NCBI GenBank assembly: GCA_028692035.1
Contig: JAQUYD010000005.1
Location: forward strand, 62,001-126,000
DNA: 64,000 bases
Direction: 5' to 3'
Source: Oscillospiraceae bacterium
GTDB lineage: Bacteria; Bacillota; Clostridia; Oscillospirales; Ruminococcaceae
Part shown: one piece after another, positions 33,363-44,400 of the stretch
Numbering within the stretch: the stretch's first letter is position 1
Layout: each line of letters starts with the position of its first letter
The notes under the pieces: model-generated
The model's input: the letters and a program-made list of their open reading frames with translations, nothing else
The model's database searches: none
Told to the model about the DNA's origin: nothing
Translations under genes and position numbers: made by a program

Positions 33363-35027
33363 TTATACGGTATGCCGTTTGAACTTTTTGGAAGCGGTTT
33401 TATCAAATTCCTTATCCCGGATATTGATCATCTGGATCTGTTGGAACAGCGGCAGCGCCGTGTTGATCTGGTCGACCTGCGCTTGCAGATGCTCCAAAAT
33501 TTCATAGGAGGACATGCCCATAGACAGCTCCGGATCCGGATAAATGCTGGCGGCCACCACCACCGTATCCGCAGAGCTGCCGTTGGCCGCGCCATACACC
33601 ATCACTTCTTTGACCATGGGGATCTGGCGCAGTTGCTCCTCCATCTTTTCGGGGGATACCTTTTTGCCGTTTTTAAATACGATCAGGTTCTTTTTCCGCC
33701 CGGTGATGTACAAAAATCCGTCTTTATCCAGATAGCCCAGATCGCCGGTTTTAAACCACCCGTCTTCCGACAGGGCCTCTTTCGTCGCCTCTGGCTGCTT
33801 GTAATAGCCATTCATCAACGAGATCCCTTTTACCCAGATTTCGTCCTCGACGATCTTCACCTGGTAATGGTCCATAACCGGGCCCACCGAGCCCATTTTA
33901 CAATATTTGTTGCCGTTGGCGGAAACCATCGGCGCGCATTCTGTGATGCCATAACCCTGTAAGATCAAAATGCCAAACAGTTCAAAGTCCTCGCAGATCT
34001 TTTTTTCCAGATGGGCGCCGCCGCAGACGATTACCCGCAGGCTGCCCACCATCTTTTCCCGGATCTCGGCCAGGATCTTATTTTCCCACGGCAGATGCAG
34101 CTTTTTAAGCGCCCGGCACAGTTTTAGCAGGCTGCGCAGCTGCTGGGCCTTCCCTTCTTTTTCGGCGGTGAGCCAAAGCTGCTTGTAAAGCATTTCGACC
34201 ACCAGCGGAACCGTAATCATCGAGTCCGGCTGGGACAGGTGCAGATCCCGCATCATTGTTTTTAAATCGCCGTTGATGCACAGCTCGGCGCCGCGCACCA
34301 GCGTATCCAGCACGGCCCCGGTCATCCCATAGGAGTGATAAAAAGGCAGCGCAGAAAACACCCGGGGGCCCGCGTTAACGTCCCGAATGGCGTCGCTCGC
34401 GTTATACAAAACCGCCCGGTGGCTGAGCATAACCGGTTTGGACAAGCTGGTGGTGCCCGACGTATAGACGATCGCCGCCGCCGCTGCTGGATCGGCGGCA
34501 AGATCCTGAATCCGGCTGGGCTTTTCCGCCATCAGAAGCCGCCCCTCCCGGCACAGATCCTGTATGCCTTCCCGGCCGGCCTCCGCCTCACCCAGCATAA
34601 ACAGCGCCCAACCGGAGGGGGACTGCCCATCCGGCCCCTGGGCGCAGATGGATAAATAGGTCTGGGATGCAAACACGCCGGCAGCGTCTGCCTGGTCGAT
34701 CATCTGCCGGATATTTTCATCCGACTGCTCCACGTCGATACACACTGCCACCGCGCCGGCGCTGGCGGCGGCCAGATAAGCCAGCAGCCAATCGTAACAG
34801 TTTTCCGCTACGATCGCCAGATGCTTGCCTGCGTATCCCCGCGCCTGCAGCGCATGGGCCGCAGACAGCGCCTGCTCGGCCAGCTGCGCATAACTGGCGG
34901 TGACCGGCTCCTTCTGGCGGGTGAAATAGGTGATTGCTGGCTTTTCGCCAAACTTTTGGGAAATCCCCTCCAGATACGCAGGGAACGTCTCGTAATAGTC
35001 GGCCTTGTTCAACGGGATTCTCTTCAT
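33363..35027 (-). CDS. AMP-forming acyl-CoA/acyl-ACP ligase
   Basis: A 554-residue ANL-superfamily enzyme. The P-loop motif IVYTSGTTSLSKPVMLSH is near residue 190 (the usual Gly after TT is Ser), with QGYGITECAPMVSANG, the hinge WFKTGDLGYLDKDGFLYITGRKKN, and the C-terminal catalytic lysine region FDKTASKKFKRHTV. The overall shape is like long-chain fatty acyl ligases rather than amino-acid adenylation domains. Next to a free carrier protein and an NRPS that begins with a C domain, it likely loads the N-acyl chain. GGAGGAG precedes ATG 35027. Confidence 0.88.
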   Translation of the reverse strand: MKRIPLNKADYYETFPAYLEGISQKFGEKPAITYFTRQKEPVTASYAQLAEQALSAAHALQARGYAGKHLAIVAENCYDWLLAYLAAASAGAVAVCIDVEQSDENIRQMIDQADAAGVFASQTYLSICAQGPDGQSPSGWALFMLGEAEAGREGIQDLCREGRLLMAEKPSRIQDLAADPAAAAAIVYTSGTTSLSKPVMLSHRAVLYNASDAIRDVNAGPRVFSALPFYHSYGMTGAVLDTLVRGAELCINGDLKTMMRDLHLSQPDSMITVPLVVEMLYKQLWLTAEKEGKAQQLRSLLKLCRALKKLHLPWENKILAEIREKMVGSLRVIVCGGAHLEKKICEDFELFGILILQGYGITECAPMVSANGNKYCKMGSVGPVMDHYQVKIVEDEIWVKGISLMNGYYKQPEATKEALSEDGWFKTGDLGYLDKDGFLYITGRKKNLIVFKNGKKVSPEKMEEQLRQIPMVKEVMVYGAANGSSADTVVVAASIYPDPELSMGMSSYEILEHLQAQVDQINTALPLFQQIQMINIRDKEFDKTASKKFKRHTV

Positions 35028-35070
35028 AGTTGCTCCTCCTGTTTTCTAGGTGCTACAACCCGGACGGGGC

Positions 35071-36573
35071 CTATTCCTCCAGGCTTGCCAAATCTTTTTG
35101 CAAGGTCTCTTTGTCTTGCAGGACCTGTAGGAAAACATCCACCAGGCCGCTGTCAAACTGGGCGCCTTTTCCCGCGAGCAACTCGCTGACCGCCTTTTCC
35201 TCGCCTAAGCTGGAACGGTACCGCCGGTTCGAGGTCATCGCGTCGTAGGAATCGGCCACCGAAATGATCCTCGCTTCCAACGGGATCTGCTCATCCCGCA
35301 GCCCGTCGGGATATCCCTTTCCGTCTACCCGCTCATGATGCGCCCGGACAATGGGGACGATCGGCTGGAACTGGGTAATGGCAGAAAGGATCCGCGCGCC
35401 GTTGGCGGAATGCTCTTTCATCTGGGCATATTCCTGATCGGTCAGCCGGCTGTCTTTGAACAAAATTTCATCCGACACGCCGATCTTCCCGATATCATGG
35501 AACAAGCCCGCCACGCGCAGCCGCTCGCAGAAATCCTCGTCCTTGCCCATGGCGCGGGCGATCCGCACCGAGTAGTAGGAGACCCGGTCCGAATGGCCGC
35601 GGGTGTAGATATCCTTGGTATCCACCAACAGCCGCATCGCAGTGACGACTTCCTCATAATTTTCGCGTAGTACTTTGTTGGCCTCTACCAATTCCCCGTT
35701 TTTCTCGATCAGCAGCCGGCGCAGCATTGCGTTCCAAAGCGCTGACGACGCCTGCCGCGCAAAAATCCCCAACAGTTGCCGTTGATAGTATTGCGGCTCC
35801 TCCTGGGTTTGGATCCCCATGTAGCCGGCAACCTCCTGCTCGCTGATAATCGGGGCGACGATCCAGTTATCCTCCAACTGGACAATCCCCTCCTCTTGCA
35901 GCCGCCGGGATAACTGATCCAGCTCTTCCAAGGATGGCTCTGCTCCGATCGCATGGACAAGATACGGCTTCGCCTGCCAGTTTGCAGGCCGGTGATCCAA
36001 AAGGTGTTCCCAACACAGGGCCAAATAGCCCCCCCGGCCGTCTAAAAATCCCACAGCCGTTTCCAGCAGCTGCTGGGCAATCTCTTCCCTGCCGCGCAGG
36101 TTGTAGATTCGGGGCATGGTTTCCATCATTTCCGTCAGGCCCTGCTGGTAATTTTGAATGGTGCGCATCTGTTTGATGGATTTGATACAGGATTCCACCA
36201 GCAGTTCCAGCTGGTCGAACCGGTCGCTTTTTTCGTAATAGCCCTGAATATCCAAGTCCCGAATGGTTTTGATCGGCGGCGCCATGCTTTTGTGCCCGGT
36301 GAGCAGGATAATAAACAGATCTTGGTTGAAACTGCGGATCTGCTCCACCACCTGGTCGCCGCAGATGGGCGTCATCAAAAAGTCCAAAAGCAGGATGTCA
36401 TACTGGCCGTCCCGGATCCGCTCGATGGCCCTGTAGGGGTCATTCTCCACGTCCACATGGTAGCCGGACCGCCTAAAATAGGTCTGCAAGGTCAAGGTCA
36501 TCGTAGGGTCATCGTCCAGCGCCATGATCGAATAGCTGTTCGTGACCCCCGCCACACGCTGATGTTTTCTCAT
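35071..36573 (-). CDS. Response regulator with GAF-like region and HD-GYP output
   Basis: A 500-residue protein. REC receiver domain 1-130 with phospho-acceptor Asp64 in ILLLDFLMTP and the Thr of LLTGHKS; the middle region 150-300 is probably GAF-like. A C-terminal HD-GYP domain follows, with FHDIGKIGVSDEILFK near 356 and HHERVDGKGYPDGL near 417, all residues for a cyclic-dinucleotide phosphodiesterase intact. It has no DNA-binding domain, so its output is second-messenger turnover. The start overlaps the kinase stop by 4 bases; the pair is coupled and sits inside the NRPS operon. Confidence 0.9.
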   Translation of the reverse strand: MRKHQRVAGVTNSYSIMALDDDPTMTLTLQTYFRRSGYHVDVENDPYRAIERIRDGQYDILLLDFLMTPICGDQVVEQIRSFNQDLFIILLTGHKSMAPPIKTIRDLDIQGYYEKSDRFDQLELLVESCIKSIKQMRTIQNYQQGLTEMMETMPRIYNLRGREEIAQQLLETAVGFLDGRGGYLALCWEHLLDHRPANWQAKPYLVHAIGAEPSLEELDQLSRRLQEEGIVQLEDNWIVAPIISEQEVAGYMGIQTQEEPQYYQRQLLGIFARQASSALWNAMLRRLLIEKNGELVEANKVLRENYEEVVTAMRLLVDTKDIYTRGHSDRVSYYSVRIARAMGKDEDFCERLRVAGLFHDIGKIGVSDEILFKDSRLTDQEYAQMKEHSANGARILSAITQFQPIVPIVRAHHERVDGKGYPDGLRDEQIPLEARIISVADSYDAMTSNRRYRSSLGEEKAVSELLAGKGAQFDSGLVDVFLQVLQDKETLQKDLASLEE

Positions 36574-38453
36574 TGCCTGCTCCCCTCTTCCTCATTGGAA
36601 TCATTGCTCGAAACCGCCGCCAACGGGATGGTCATACCAAAAATGGAGCCACCCCCCGGATTATCCTCTACCCACATGCTGCCGCCGAATTTGCCCCGAA
36701 CCACCGTATTGGAAATGTAAAGCCCCAGCCCGGTCCCCATGGTCCCCTTGCTGGTGATCATCTCTTTGAACAGGCGGCTTCTAATTTGGGGCTTTACGCC
36801 GGGCCCTGTGTCCCTGACGTAGATTTTCAGGTTGTCCCCGTCCTGCCGGACGCCGACAGTGATCGCACCGCCGCCGGTTTGCTTTTGGGCATACACGGCG
36901 TTGGACAACAGATTGTTTAACACCTGCACCAGGTTATTGATATCGCCGTGAAGGGTAAAGTCTTTTTTACCCTCTTCATACTCTACCTCCAGCGAGCAAT
37001 TGCCGCTTTGCAGCTCGTGGCGCATCAAAAGCCGAGACCGACCGACCAACTCGTCCACCGTAAAGGGCGTGTCCTCCGACAGGTTGACCGAGGCCGCCTG
37101 CCCTTTGATCGCCGTGATAATGTCCGACATATATGCGGTGGACTCCCGGATCCGCTGGAACCATTCGCCCATTTCGCTGTAAATTTCCTGATAGTCGCTT
37201 GGCACGACCTCCGGGTCGTCGAGACTGCTGACGCATTCCTCCACCAAATCCTCCGCGGCGGAAACACAGCCGGAAATGCTCATGATCGGCGTTTTCAGGT
37301 TGTGCGCCAGCCCGGCCATCATCTGGCCCAGGAACGCCATACGCTCCTGCTCCATCATGCGGGTTTGGCTATCCTGCAGCTGCTGCATGCTTTTCTTTAG
37401 CTGGGTAATATCCTTGTACAGCACCACAAACCCCGAAAGCTTATCGTTAATCACCAGCGGCGTTACGTCGGTGATGTAATAGTTCTTTTTGTAAAGGTCC
37501 CCTTCATATGTACCCACCGCCTGCTCATAGGAAATGGCCGACCCACTCTGCCGGCAGGATTCGATGGCGGTCATCAGATTATAAACCGCTGTCTTTTTGG
37601 CCACATCCTCCTCCTTGACGCTCTCGGAAAGATAATGGTTTAGCTTAATGCCAAAGCGGTCGGAAAACATCTCCTCAAACGGCTTGTTATAGGCAAGGGC
37701 CAGCCCCTCATCGCTCACGACCAGATAACAGTCGGTAATCCAGTTTAAGATGTGCTGGGTCGCGATTGGCTTAATATCCAGCAGGTGCAGCTGGTAAATG
37801 GCAATTCCGTTGCACACAACCGTGGCCACAAAGCTCAACGGCGTTGCCGTAATGGGAATGCTCGGCGGGCCGAAGGTGGCGATGGAACTGACCACCAGCG
37901 GAGCCAGGCCGCCCAAAGAGAACAAGATACACTGTTTTAGATACAGGCGGCTGTCGTTCTTGATCGCAAAACTGATCATCAAAACGATCCCGGTGACCAG
38001 ACAAATATAAGTATACAGCCCCGAAACGTAGATGTAAGGGCCAAAGACGATCTCGCTTTTGACCACTGAAAACACCTTGTACTGCAAATGGTGGATGGGG
38101 TTGGTCCAGACGATGACATTTGTGGCCGCCGGGATGATAAACGCGGCCCAGCCCAGCGGTTTCATCCGCTCCCAGCCCTTGGTAAACACCAGCGCGATAC
38201 AAAGGGTGAAAGCGGGCGAAAAGGCCACGCCGATGTAGGTAAAAGAATCCCACACCCAAAGCATCGTCGTATTGGCCGGGTCGGTGTATTTAATGCACAG
38301 CAGCGCGACCAGCCAGATGCCAAAGGAGATCGCAATGCCCAGATACAGCTTATGGATCAAGGGCAGGTGGCGGATCCGCAGGCTCCAGATAATAAAGAGC
38401 AAAATCGCCACCAAAATGATGGTAAATACCGTTGCGATCCAATCAGAAACCAT
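36570..38453 (-). CDS. Sensor histidine kinase with 7TM-type N-terminus
   Basis: A 627-residue kinase. Residues 1-220 hold about seven hydrophobic helices (ATVFTIILVAILLFIIWSL, YTYICLVTGIVLMISFAI and others), resembling the HisKA_7TM input module. A PAS-like segment covers about 235-350. The phosphoacceptor box MAGLAHNLKTPIMSISG is near residue 383, with Asn-Leu-Lys instead of Glu-Leu-Arg. The HATPase has N box NNLLSNAVYAQ, G1 VRDTGPGV and G2 GTMGTGLGLYIS. It starts 15 bases after the NRPS stop, so it is made with the synthetase. The ligand is unknown; the cluster product is a candidate. Confidence 0.9.
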   Translation of the reverse strand: MVSDWIATVFTIILVAILLFIIWSLRIRHLPLIHKLYLGIAISFGIWLVALLCIKYTDPANTTMLWVWDSFTYIGVAFSPAFTLCIALVFTKGWERMKPLGWAAFIIPAATNVIVWTNPIHHLQYKVFSVVKSEIVFGPYIYVSGLYTYICLVTGIVLMISFAIKNDSRLYLKQCILFSLGGLAPLVVSSIATFGPPSIPITATPLSFVATVVCNGIAIYQLHLLDIKPIATQHILNWITDCYLVVSDEGLALAYNKPFEEMFSDRFGIKLNHYLSESVKEEDVAKKTAVYNLMTAIESCRQSGSAISYEQAVGTYEGDLYKKNYYITDVTPLVINDKLSGFVVLYKDITQLKKSMQQLQDSQTRMMEQERMAFLGQMMAGLAHNLKTPIMSISGCVSAAEDLVEECVSSLDDPEVVPSDYQEIYSEMGEWFQRIRESTAYMSDIITAIKGQAASVNLSEDTPFTVDELVGRSRLLMRHELQSGNCSLEVEYEEGKKDFTLHGDINNLVQVLNNLLSNAVYAQKQTGGGAITVGVRQDGDNLKIYVRDTGPGVKPQIRSRLFKEMITSKGTMGTGLGLYISNTVVRGKFGGSMWVEDNPGGGSIFGMTIPLAAVSSNDSNEEEGSRQ

Positions 38454-38468
38454 CCTCTTTTTCCTCCT

Positions 38469-41400
38469 TTACTCTCCCCGCCGAAACGCCTGCAACAACA
38501 CCGCAGGCGCCTCCGGTTCCGGGGCTATGCCCAGCGCGGCCAACTGCCGCCGGGTCTTGGTATCGCTTACCTTGATGCGGGCTGCCGGCCCCGCCTGGAC
38601 TCGGTTCCACAAATCCACCAGAGAAGCCAGCTGCGCCGGGCCCTTTTCCTTTAGGCCCCGGGCCAGCACCGCGGAAAAATCCGCGTCCGGCACCGTCCGC
38701 AGCCAAGGCGAAACTGCGCGGACCGCCGTTTCCAGTGGGCAGGCGCGGCCCAGCAGGTGCCAGACCCGGCCTGCCCCTTGCCGAAGGGCCACGATTTCCC
38801 TCGCGCAAACGTCCACCGGCGTCAGATCCACCGGCGCTTTGGCCAGGGATTCGGGCAACGCGCCCAGCGCCGCCGCACCGCGAAGAAGCAGGAAAAAAGC
38901 GTTCTGCTCCGGATTTTTTTGGAACACGCCGTCGGCGGCGCGGCCCACCAGCCGGCCCACCCGGTAAACCCGGGCGTCCAACCCTTCTAAAACCGAACGG
39001 GACACCTCTTGTTCCGCCAAGAATTTACTTTTGATATATTGATTGTCCCGCCAGTTTTGGCCGATGTCCAGGTCCTCTTCGCCAAACTGGGCCGTGGACG
39101 CCGGCAGGGCGGGCAGATACTCGCCGCTGACACTCGCCGTTGAGATGTGATGCAACACCGCGCCGGCCTTTTGGGCGAACGCGATCATCTGCCCGGTACC
39201 GCCTACGTTGACGGCCATCAGGCTGTCCTCGTCCGCGGCGTAATGGCGCACATCCGCAGCGCTGTGGTATACATCCTGCACCCGGCGGGCCAACGTTTCG
39301 TAATCCGCCGGCGCCATGCCCAGGCCCGGCAAGGATACGTCGCCCCTGGCGATCTCGATTTTTCCGGTGTTTTCCTGCATCCAGGCGTATCCGAAATAAT
39401 CGCACAGCGTTTGCAGCAGCCGGGCGCCGCTGCCGTCCCGCAGCAGGCAAACGACCGTTTGCGCGCCGCTTTGCAGCAGCTCCGCCAACAGGTGGGCGCC
39501 TAAAAAACCGGTTGCGCCGGTGAGCAGCACGGTATCCAGCGGGCGGGCCGCCGGCGGGCTGTTTGCGCTCTCCCGCGCCGGGGGCGAAGGAGGCGGCGCA
39601 TCCGGGCCGGGGCCGCCTCCTAAAAGCAGCGCCTGCTGCCGGGCCGTCGGATGCTCATAAAACTGGGCCAACGTCATCGAATAGCCTTTATTAAAGTATC
39701 GGCTCAGCACATTCAAAGCCGCCAACGAGCTGCCCCCTTGTTCGAAGAAGGAACGGTCGGCCAGCAGCGTTTCGCCGCCGAGCACCTGGCGCCAAATGTC
39801 CAGCAGCGTTTCCTCCACCGGCAAATCCGCGGCTTTTGGCAGATCTGCCGGTTCCCTGGCCGGGTTAGGCGGATCTTCTCGCACCGGTTCTGCAAACGGC
39901 TCCGGCTCCCCAGATTCTTTTTCCGGAGCGGGCCCTTTTGCCGGGAGCACCTCCCCTGCCGCTTCTGTTTCGGGCAGCGGCTCCCTTTCCTGCGCCGCAG
40001 GATCCGGTAAATCCGCCAGCTGCCGCAGCCGGGGCAGATCTAATTTCCCGCTGGCTGTATAGGGCATTTGGGGCAGCTGCCGGAAGAAGGCCGGCACCAT
40101 ATAAGACGGCAGCTGATCCTGCAGCTGCCGCCGCAGTTTTTCCCTGTCTGGGGGATTGTCGCCGGCGCAGGTGAAAAACGCGATCAGCACGGTGGAGCCG
40201 TCCGCCTGTTTCAGCGGAAGTACTGCCGCTTCAGCCACCGATTCCGCTTTCAGGATCGTCTCGCTGATCTCGCCCAGCTCCACCCGCTGGCCGTTGATCT
40301 TGACCTGCGCGTCCCGCCGGCCCAGAAAATCCAGATTGCCATCGGGCCGCAGACGGCCGATGTCGCCGCTTTGGTACATTCTTTGCCCCGGGAAAAAGGG
40401 ATCCGGCGGAAACAGCTGATCGGTCAGCTCATCCCGGCCGATGTACCCCTGGGCCAGGCAGTCCCCGGCCAAATAAAGCTCCCCCCGGGCGGTGGGCAGC
40501 ACCGGCCGGCGGTTTTCATCCAGCACATAGATGCGGCAGTTTCGCAGCGCCTTGCCGATGTGCACCGGCTGACCGTCCTGTAAATCGGCCACCGTTACAT
40601 AGACCGCCGCCTCGGTGGGCCCGTACATATTGAGTACCCGCGCCCGGCTGACCGCCCGAAAATCCCGGAACAGGCCGTCGGTCACCGCCTCGCCCACCAA
40701 AATGATCCGGTCCAAACCGGCGGCGGCGGTGCAAAATACGTCGCTGCCCAGACACAGCCGCAGCCGTGAAGGGGTAAATTGCGCCATCCGCACAGCGTAT
40801 GTCTCGATCAACGCCGCTGTTTGCCAGGGCAGCAGCATTTGCTCGTCATCCGCCAGTACAACGGGGATCCCCAGCGCCAGCGGCAACAAGCTTTCGGTGA
40901 TAAACGTATCGAATACCACATTGGTGATACACAAAATTGGCCCGTCCAGCCCCGCCATCAGCTCTTTCATGCTGCCCAGCAGATTGGACAGCGCCCGGTG
41001 GCGCAACATCACGCCCTTGGGCTGGCCGGTGGAGCCGGAGGTGAACAGCACATACATCAGATCCTCCCCGCCGGTCTCGCGAGGGGCGGTAAGCGCAGGC
41101 CCGTCAAATCCGAGGGCGACGCAGCGGCAGGGCAGCTGTTCTTTTTCCAGCCGGGGCCGCGCTTCTTTCCCACACAGGGCGATTTTCGCCCCGGCGGTTT
41201 CCATCATATAAGCAATCCGTTTGGTTGGATAAGAATACAAAAACGGCACATAGGCGCATCCTGCCATCAAAATCCCCAGTAGCCCTTCAAACAGGCCCTC
41301 GTCCCGGCGGCAGCACAGGCCGACCCGGTCTCCTTTGACCGCGCCCTCTTGCTCCAGCAGGCCGGCAACCCGGCGGGCCCGATTCAGCAGCTGCCGGTAG

Positions 41401-44400
41401 GAAACAGCCTTTCCATGGCAGAAATAGGCGGTTCCCTCCGGATTCAACAGCGCCCGTCTTTCAATCTGACAGTGCAGCGGCTGATTCAGATAAGGGGCGG
41501 CCAACAGGTTTGGTTCCTCCCAGTAAGTCAGCTGATCTTGAAGCGACAGCTTTGGTAGATCCCCCACCGTTTGGGCAGCACAGCCGGTGAGCCCCAGGAG
41601 AATCGCCTCATAGCTTCTGGCGTAGAGGCGGATTGTCTCGGGCGCAAACAGGCTCACGGCGTATTCAAAGGTAAAATGGTACCCATCCTCCTCCCCGGCT
41701 GCCTCCAAGCTCAAATCCAGCTTGGCGCTGTTCGTGGGGATCGGGCGGTACGCCATAGGCTCCCCGCCCAAGGTGAACCGGTCCGCCCGCAGGGGTCGCA
41801 GGGAAAAGAGCGCCTGATACAGCGGATTTTGGGACAGGGTGCGGGGAAGTTCCAGCATAGAAGCCAGCTCTTCCAGCGGCATTGCCTGATGGTCCAGCAT
41901 CCCCGCCGTCTCCCGGCGCGCCTGCTCAAAACAGTCCGCCAACGGCATTTCTTCCGAAAACACCAGCCGCAGAGGCAGGGTGTTGAGAAACGGGCCGCAG
42001 ATCTTCTGCAGTTCCGGGCGCTGGCGGCCCGCAACTGGGGTGCCCACCAACAAATCCCGCCTGCCGCTGACGGCAGACAGCAGGATTCCAAATGCGGTTA
42101 AAAACAACATGAACGGCGTGATCCCCTGTTGCTCGCACAAACGGTCGCACGCCCCGCTTAACTGCTGCGGTAGCACAAATGCCACCTGGCCGCCTTTGAA
42201 ATCAAAGACGGGCGGGCGGGGATAGTCGGTGGGTAGATCCAATTCCTCCGGCAAGGGGGACAACCGATCGTTCCAATAGGCCCGATCCGCCGGAGAAGCG
42301 CTTTCCTGTCCAAGGCCAAACGCATAATCCAAATAGCCGGTTTCCGGCGCCGGCGCCGGTTCGCCCCGGTACAGGCGGTCCAGCCGGTCCATCATCAGCG
42401 GTGTGCTCATCCCATCGCCGATGATGTGGTGGCTGTCCAGCAGCAGATGCCAGCGGCCGGCGTTTTCTTGCCATAAAGCGGCCCGCATCAGCGGCGCCTG
42501 GGACAGCTCAAAAGGCCGCAGGAACCGGCCTGCCGCCTCGTCCAGATCCTGCCCTTCTAAAATGGGCAGCTCAAACGGAACCTGTTCCGCCACCTGGCAG
42601 TACAAGCCCTCCGGCCCCATATGAAACGATGTGCGGAAAATTGTATCCCCAGCAACCAGCGCTTGGAACGCCGCCTCCAGCCGGCGGATATCCGGTGCGG
42701 ATGAAAGGGCGAACGCGCCGGGCATATGATAGGTATCGCCAATCTCCTCCCGGCAGGACTGCACATAAATGCTTTGCTGTACCGGGGACAGCGGGTAGTT
42801 TTGCCGTACCGGCGCTTTTTCAAGCCGTGCTGGCGCAGACGCCGATAATCCGTCCAGAAACTGGGCGATCCGCCGTGCGCAACGGCAGGCGTACAGATCC
42901 ATTATCCGCAGCGTCCTGCCGGTTTGCCCGGTGATCTCTCCGATCGCCTCCATGGCGTTGAGTGAATTGCCCCCGTGGAGGAAATAATCGTCCTCTGCCC
43001 CCAGCTGCGGCCGGGACAAGACCCGGCGGAAAATCTCCAGGATCTCCCGTTCGCGCTGGCTTTGGGGCTGGCCCGCCCCCGCCGTGATCTGTGGGGCCGG
43101 CAGGCGTTTTTCGTCCACCTTGCCGTTGGCGGTCAATGGCATCCGCTCCAGGCGCGTGATATAGGAGGGGATCATATAACGGGGCAGGTATTCCCCGATA
43201 AAACCAAGCAGCTCATTTTGAGGGACCGGCTCGTCAGAAGTATAATAGGCGGCTAGGATCCCCTGCCCGTTCTGCTCAAACACGCTGGCCGCCGCCGCCT
43301 TAACCTGCGGATGGGCCGCCAGCCGCACAGCCACCTCCTGCGGCTCGATCCGCAGCCCTCGCAGCTTGACCTGCCGGTCGGTCCGGCCCGCCAAAATCAG
43401 CTCGCCATCCCCCGCCCAACAGGCCAAATCGCCGGTGCGGTAGATCCGCTCCCCCAATTCAAAGGGGCTGGGGAAAAAGCTTTGTTCTGTCAGCTGGGGC
43501 GCGCCGCGGTACCCTTGGCCCACGCAGACGCCGCCGATGTATAAATCCCCGTATACGCCCACCGGCAACGGCTGCATCCAGCGATCCAGCACGTACATCC
43601 GGCAGTTCTCCATCGGCCTGCCCACCGTAATAGAGGTGCAGCCGTTTAAACATTTGATGCTGACCCCCACCGTCGTTTCGGAGGGGCCATACTGATTGTA
43701 GATCCGCGCCGTTGTCAGCTGTTGCAAACGGTGCAGGAGAGTGGCAGGAAAAGCCTCTCCCCCGCAGACGATGCTGCGAAGGCCACCCACCGCGCGGGCA
43801 AAGTCCGGCTGCCGCAGAAAGACGGCCAATCTTGACGGAGTCAACGATAAAAAGCCCACGCCAAAAGAGAAAATCAGGCCAGCCAGTTCCTGGGGCGACT
43901 CCTGTTGCCGATCCCGGGGCAACACCACGGTCCGCCCATCCAGCATGGCGGCGGCGCTTTCCAGAACAAATGCGTCAAATCCCACGTTGCAGACGGAAAG
44001 CACCGCGCCGGTGGCATAAACCGGCTGCATGGCCTGGGACAAATTGAGCAGGCTCCGGCGGCTGATTTCCACCCCTTTGGGGGCGCCGGTACTGCCGGAG
44101 GTGTAGACCACATACGCCAGATCGTCCGGCCGCGCAGCGCCCACTGGCGCCTGCCGCTCTGGCAAATCCTCCATATTGATGACCGGGATGCCCAGATCCC
44201 GCAGACCCAGCTCATCTAAAACCGCGGGCACGGATACCAGCGCCTTGGCGCCGCTTTGGGCCAAAATTTCCCGGATCCGCCCGGCGGGCAGCTCGCAGGA
44301 CAAAAGCAGATAGGGCGCGCCTGCGCGCATGGCGCCCATCATGGCGCCATACAGCAAGGAGGTGCGGTGCAAAAGGATGGCGACCAGAAAATCATTTTTC

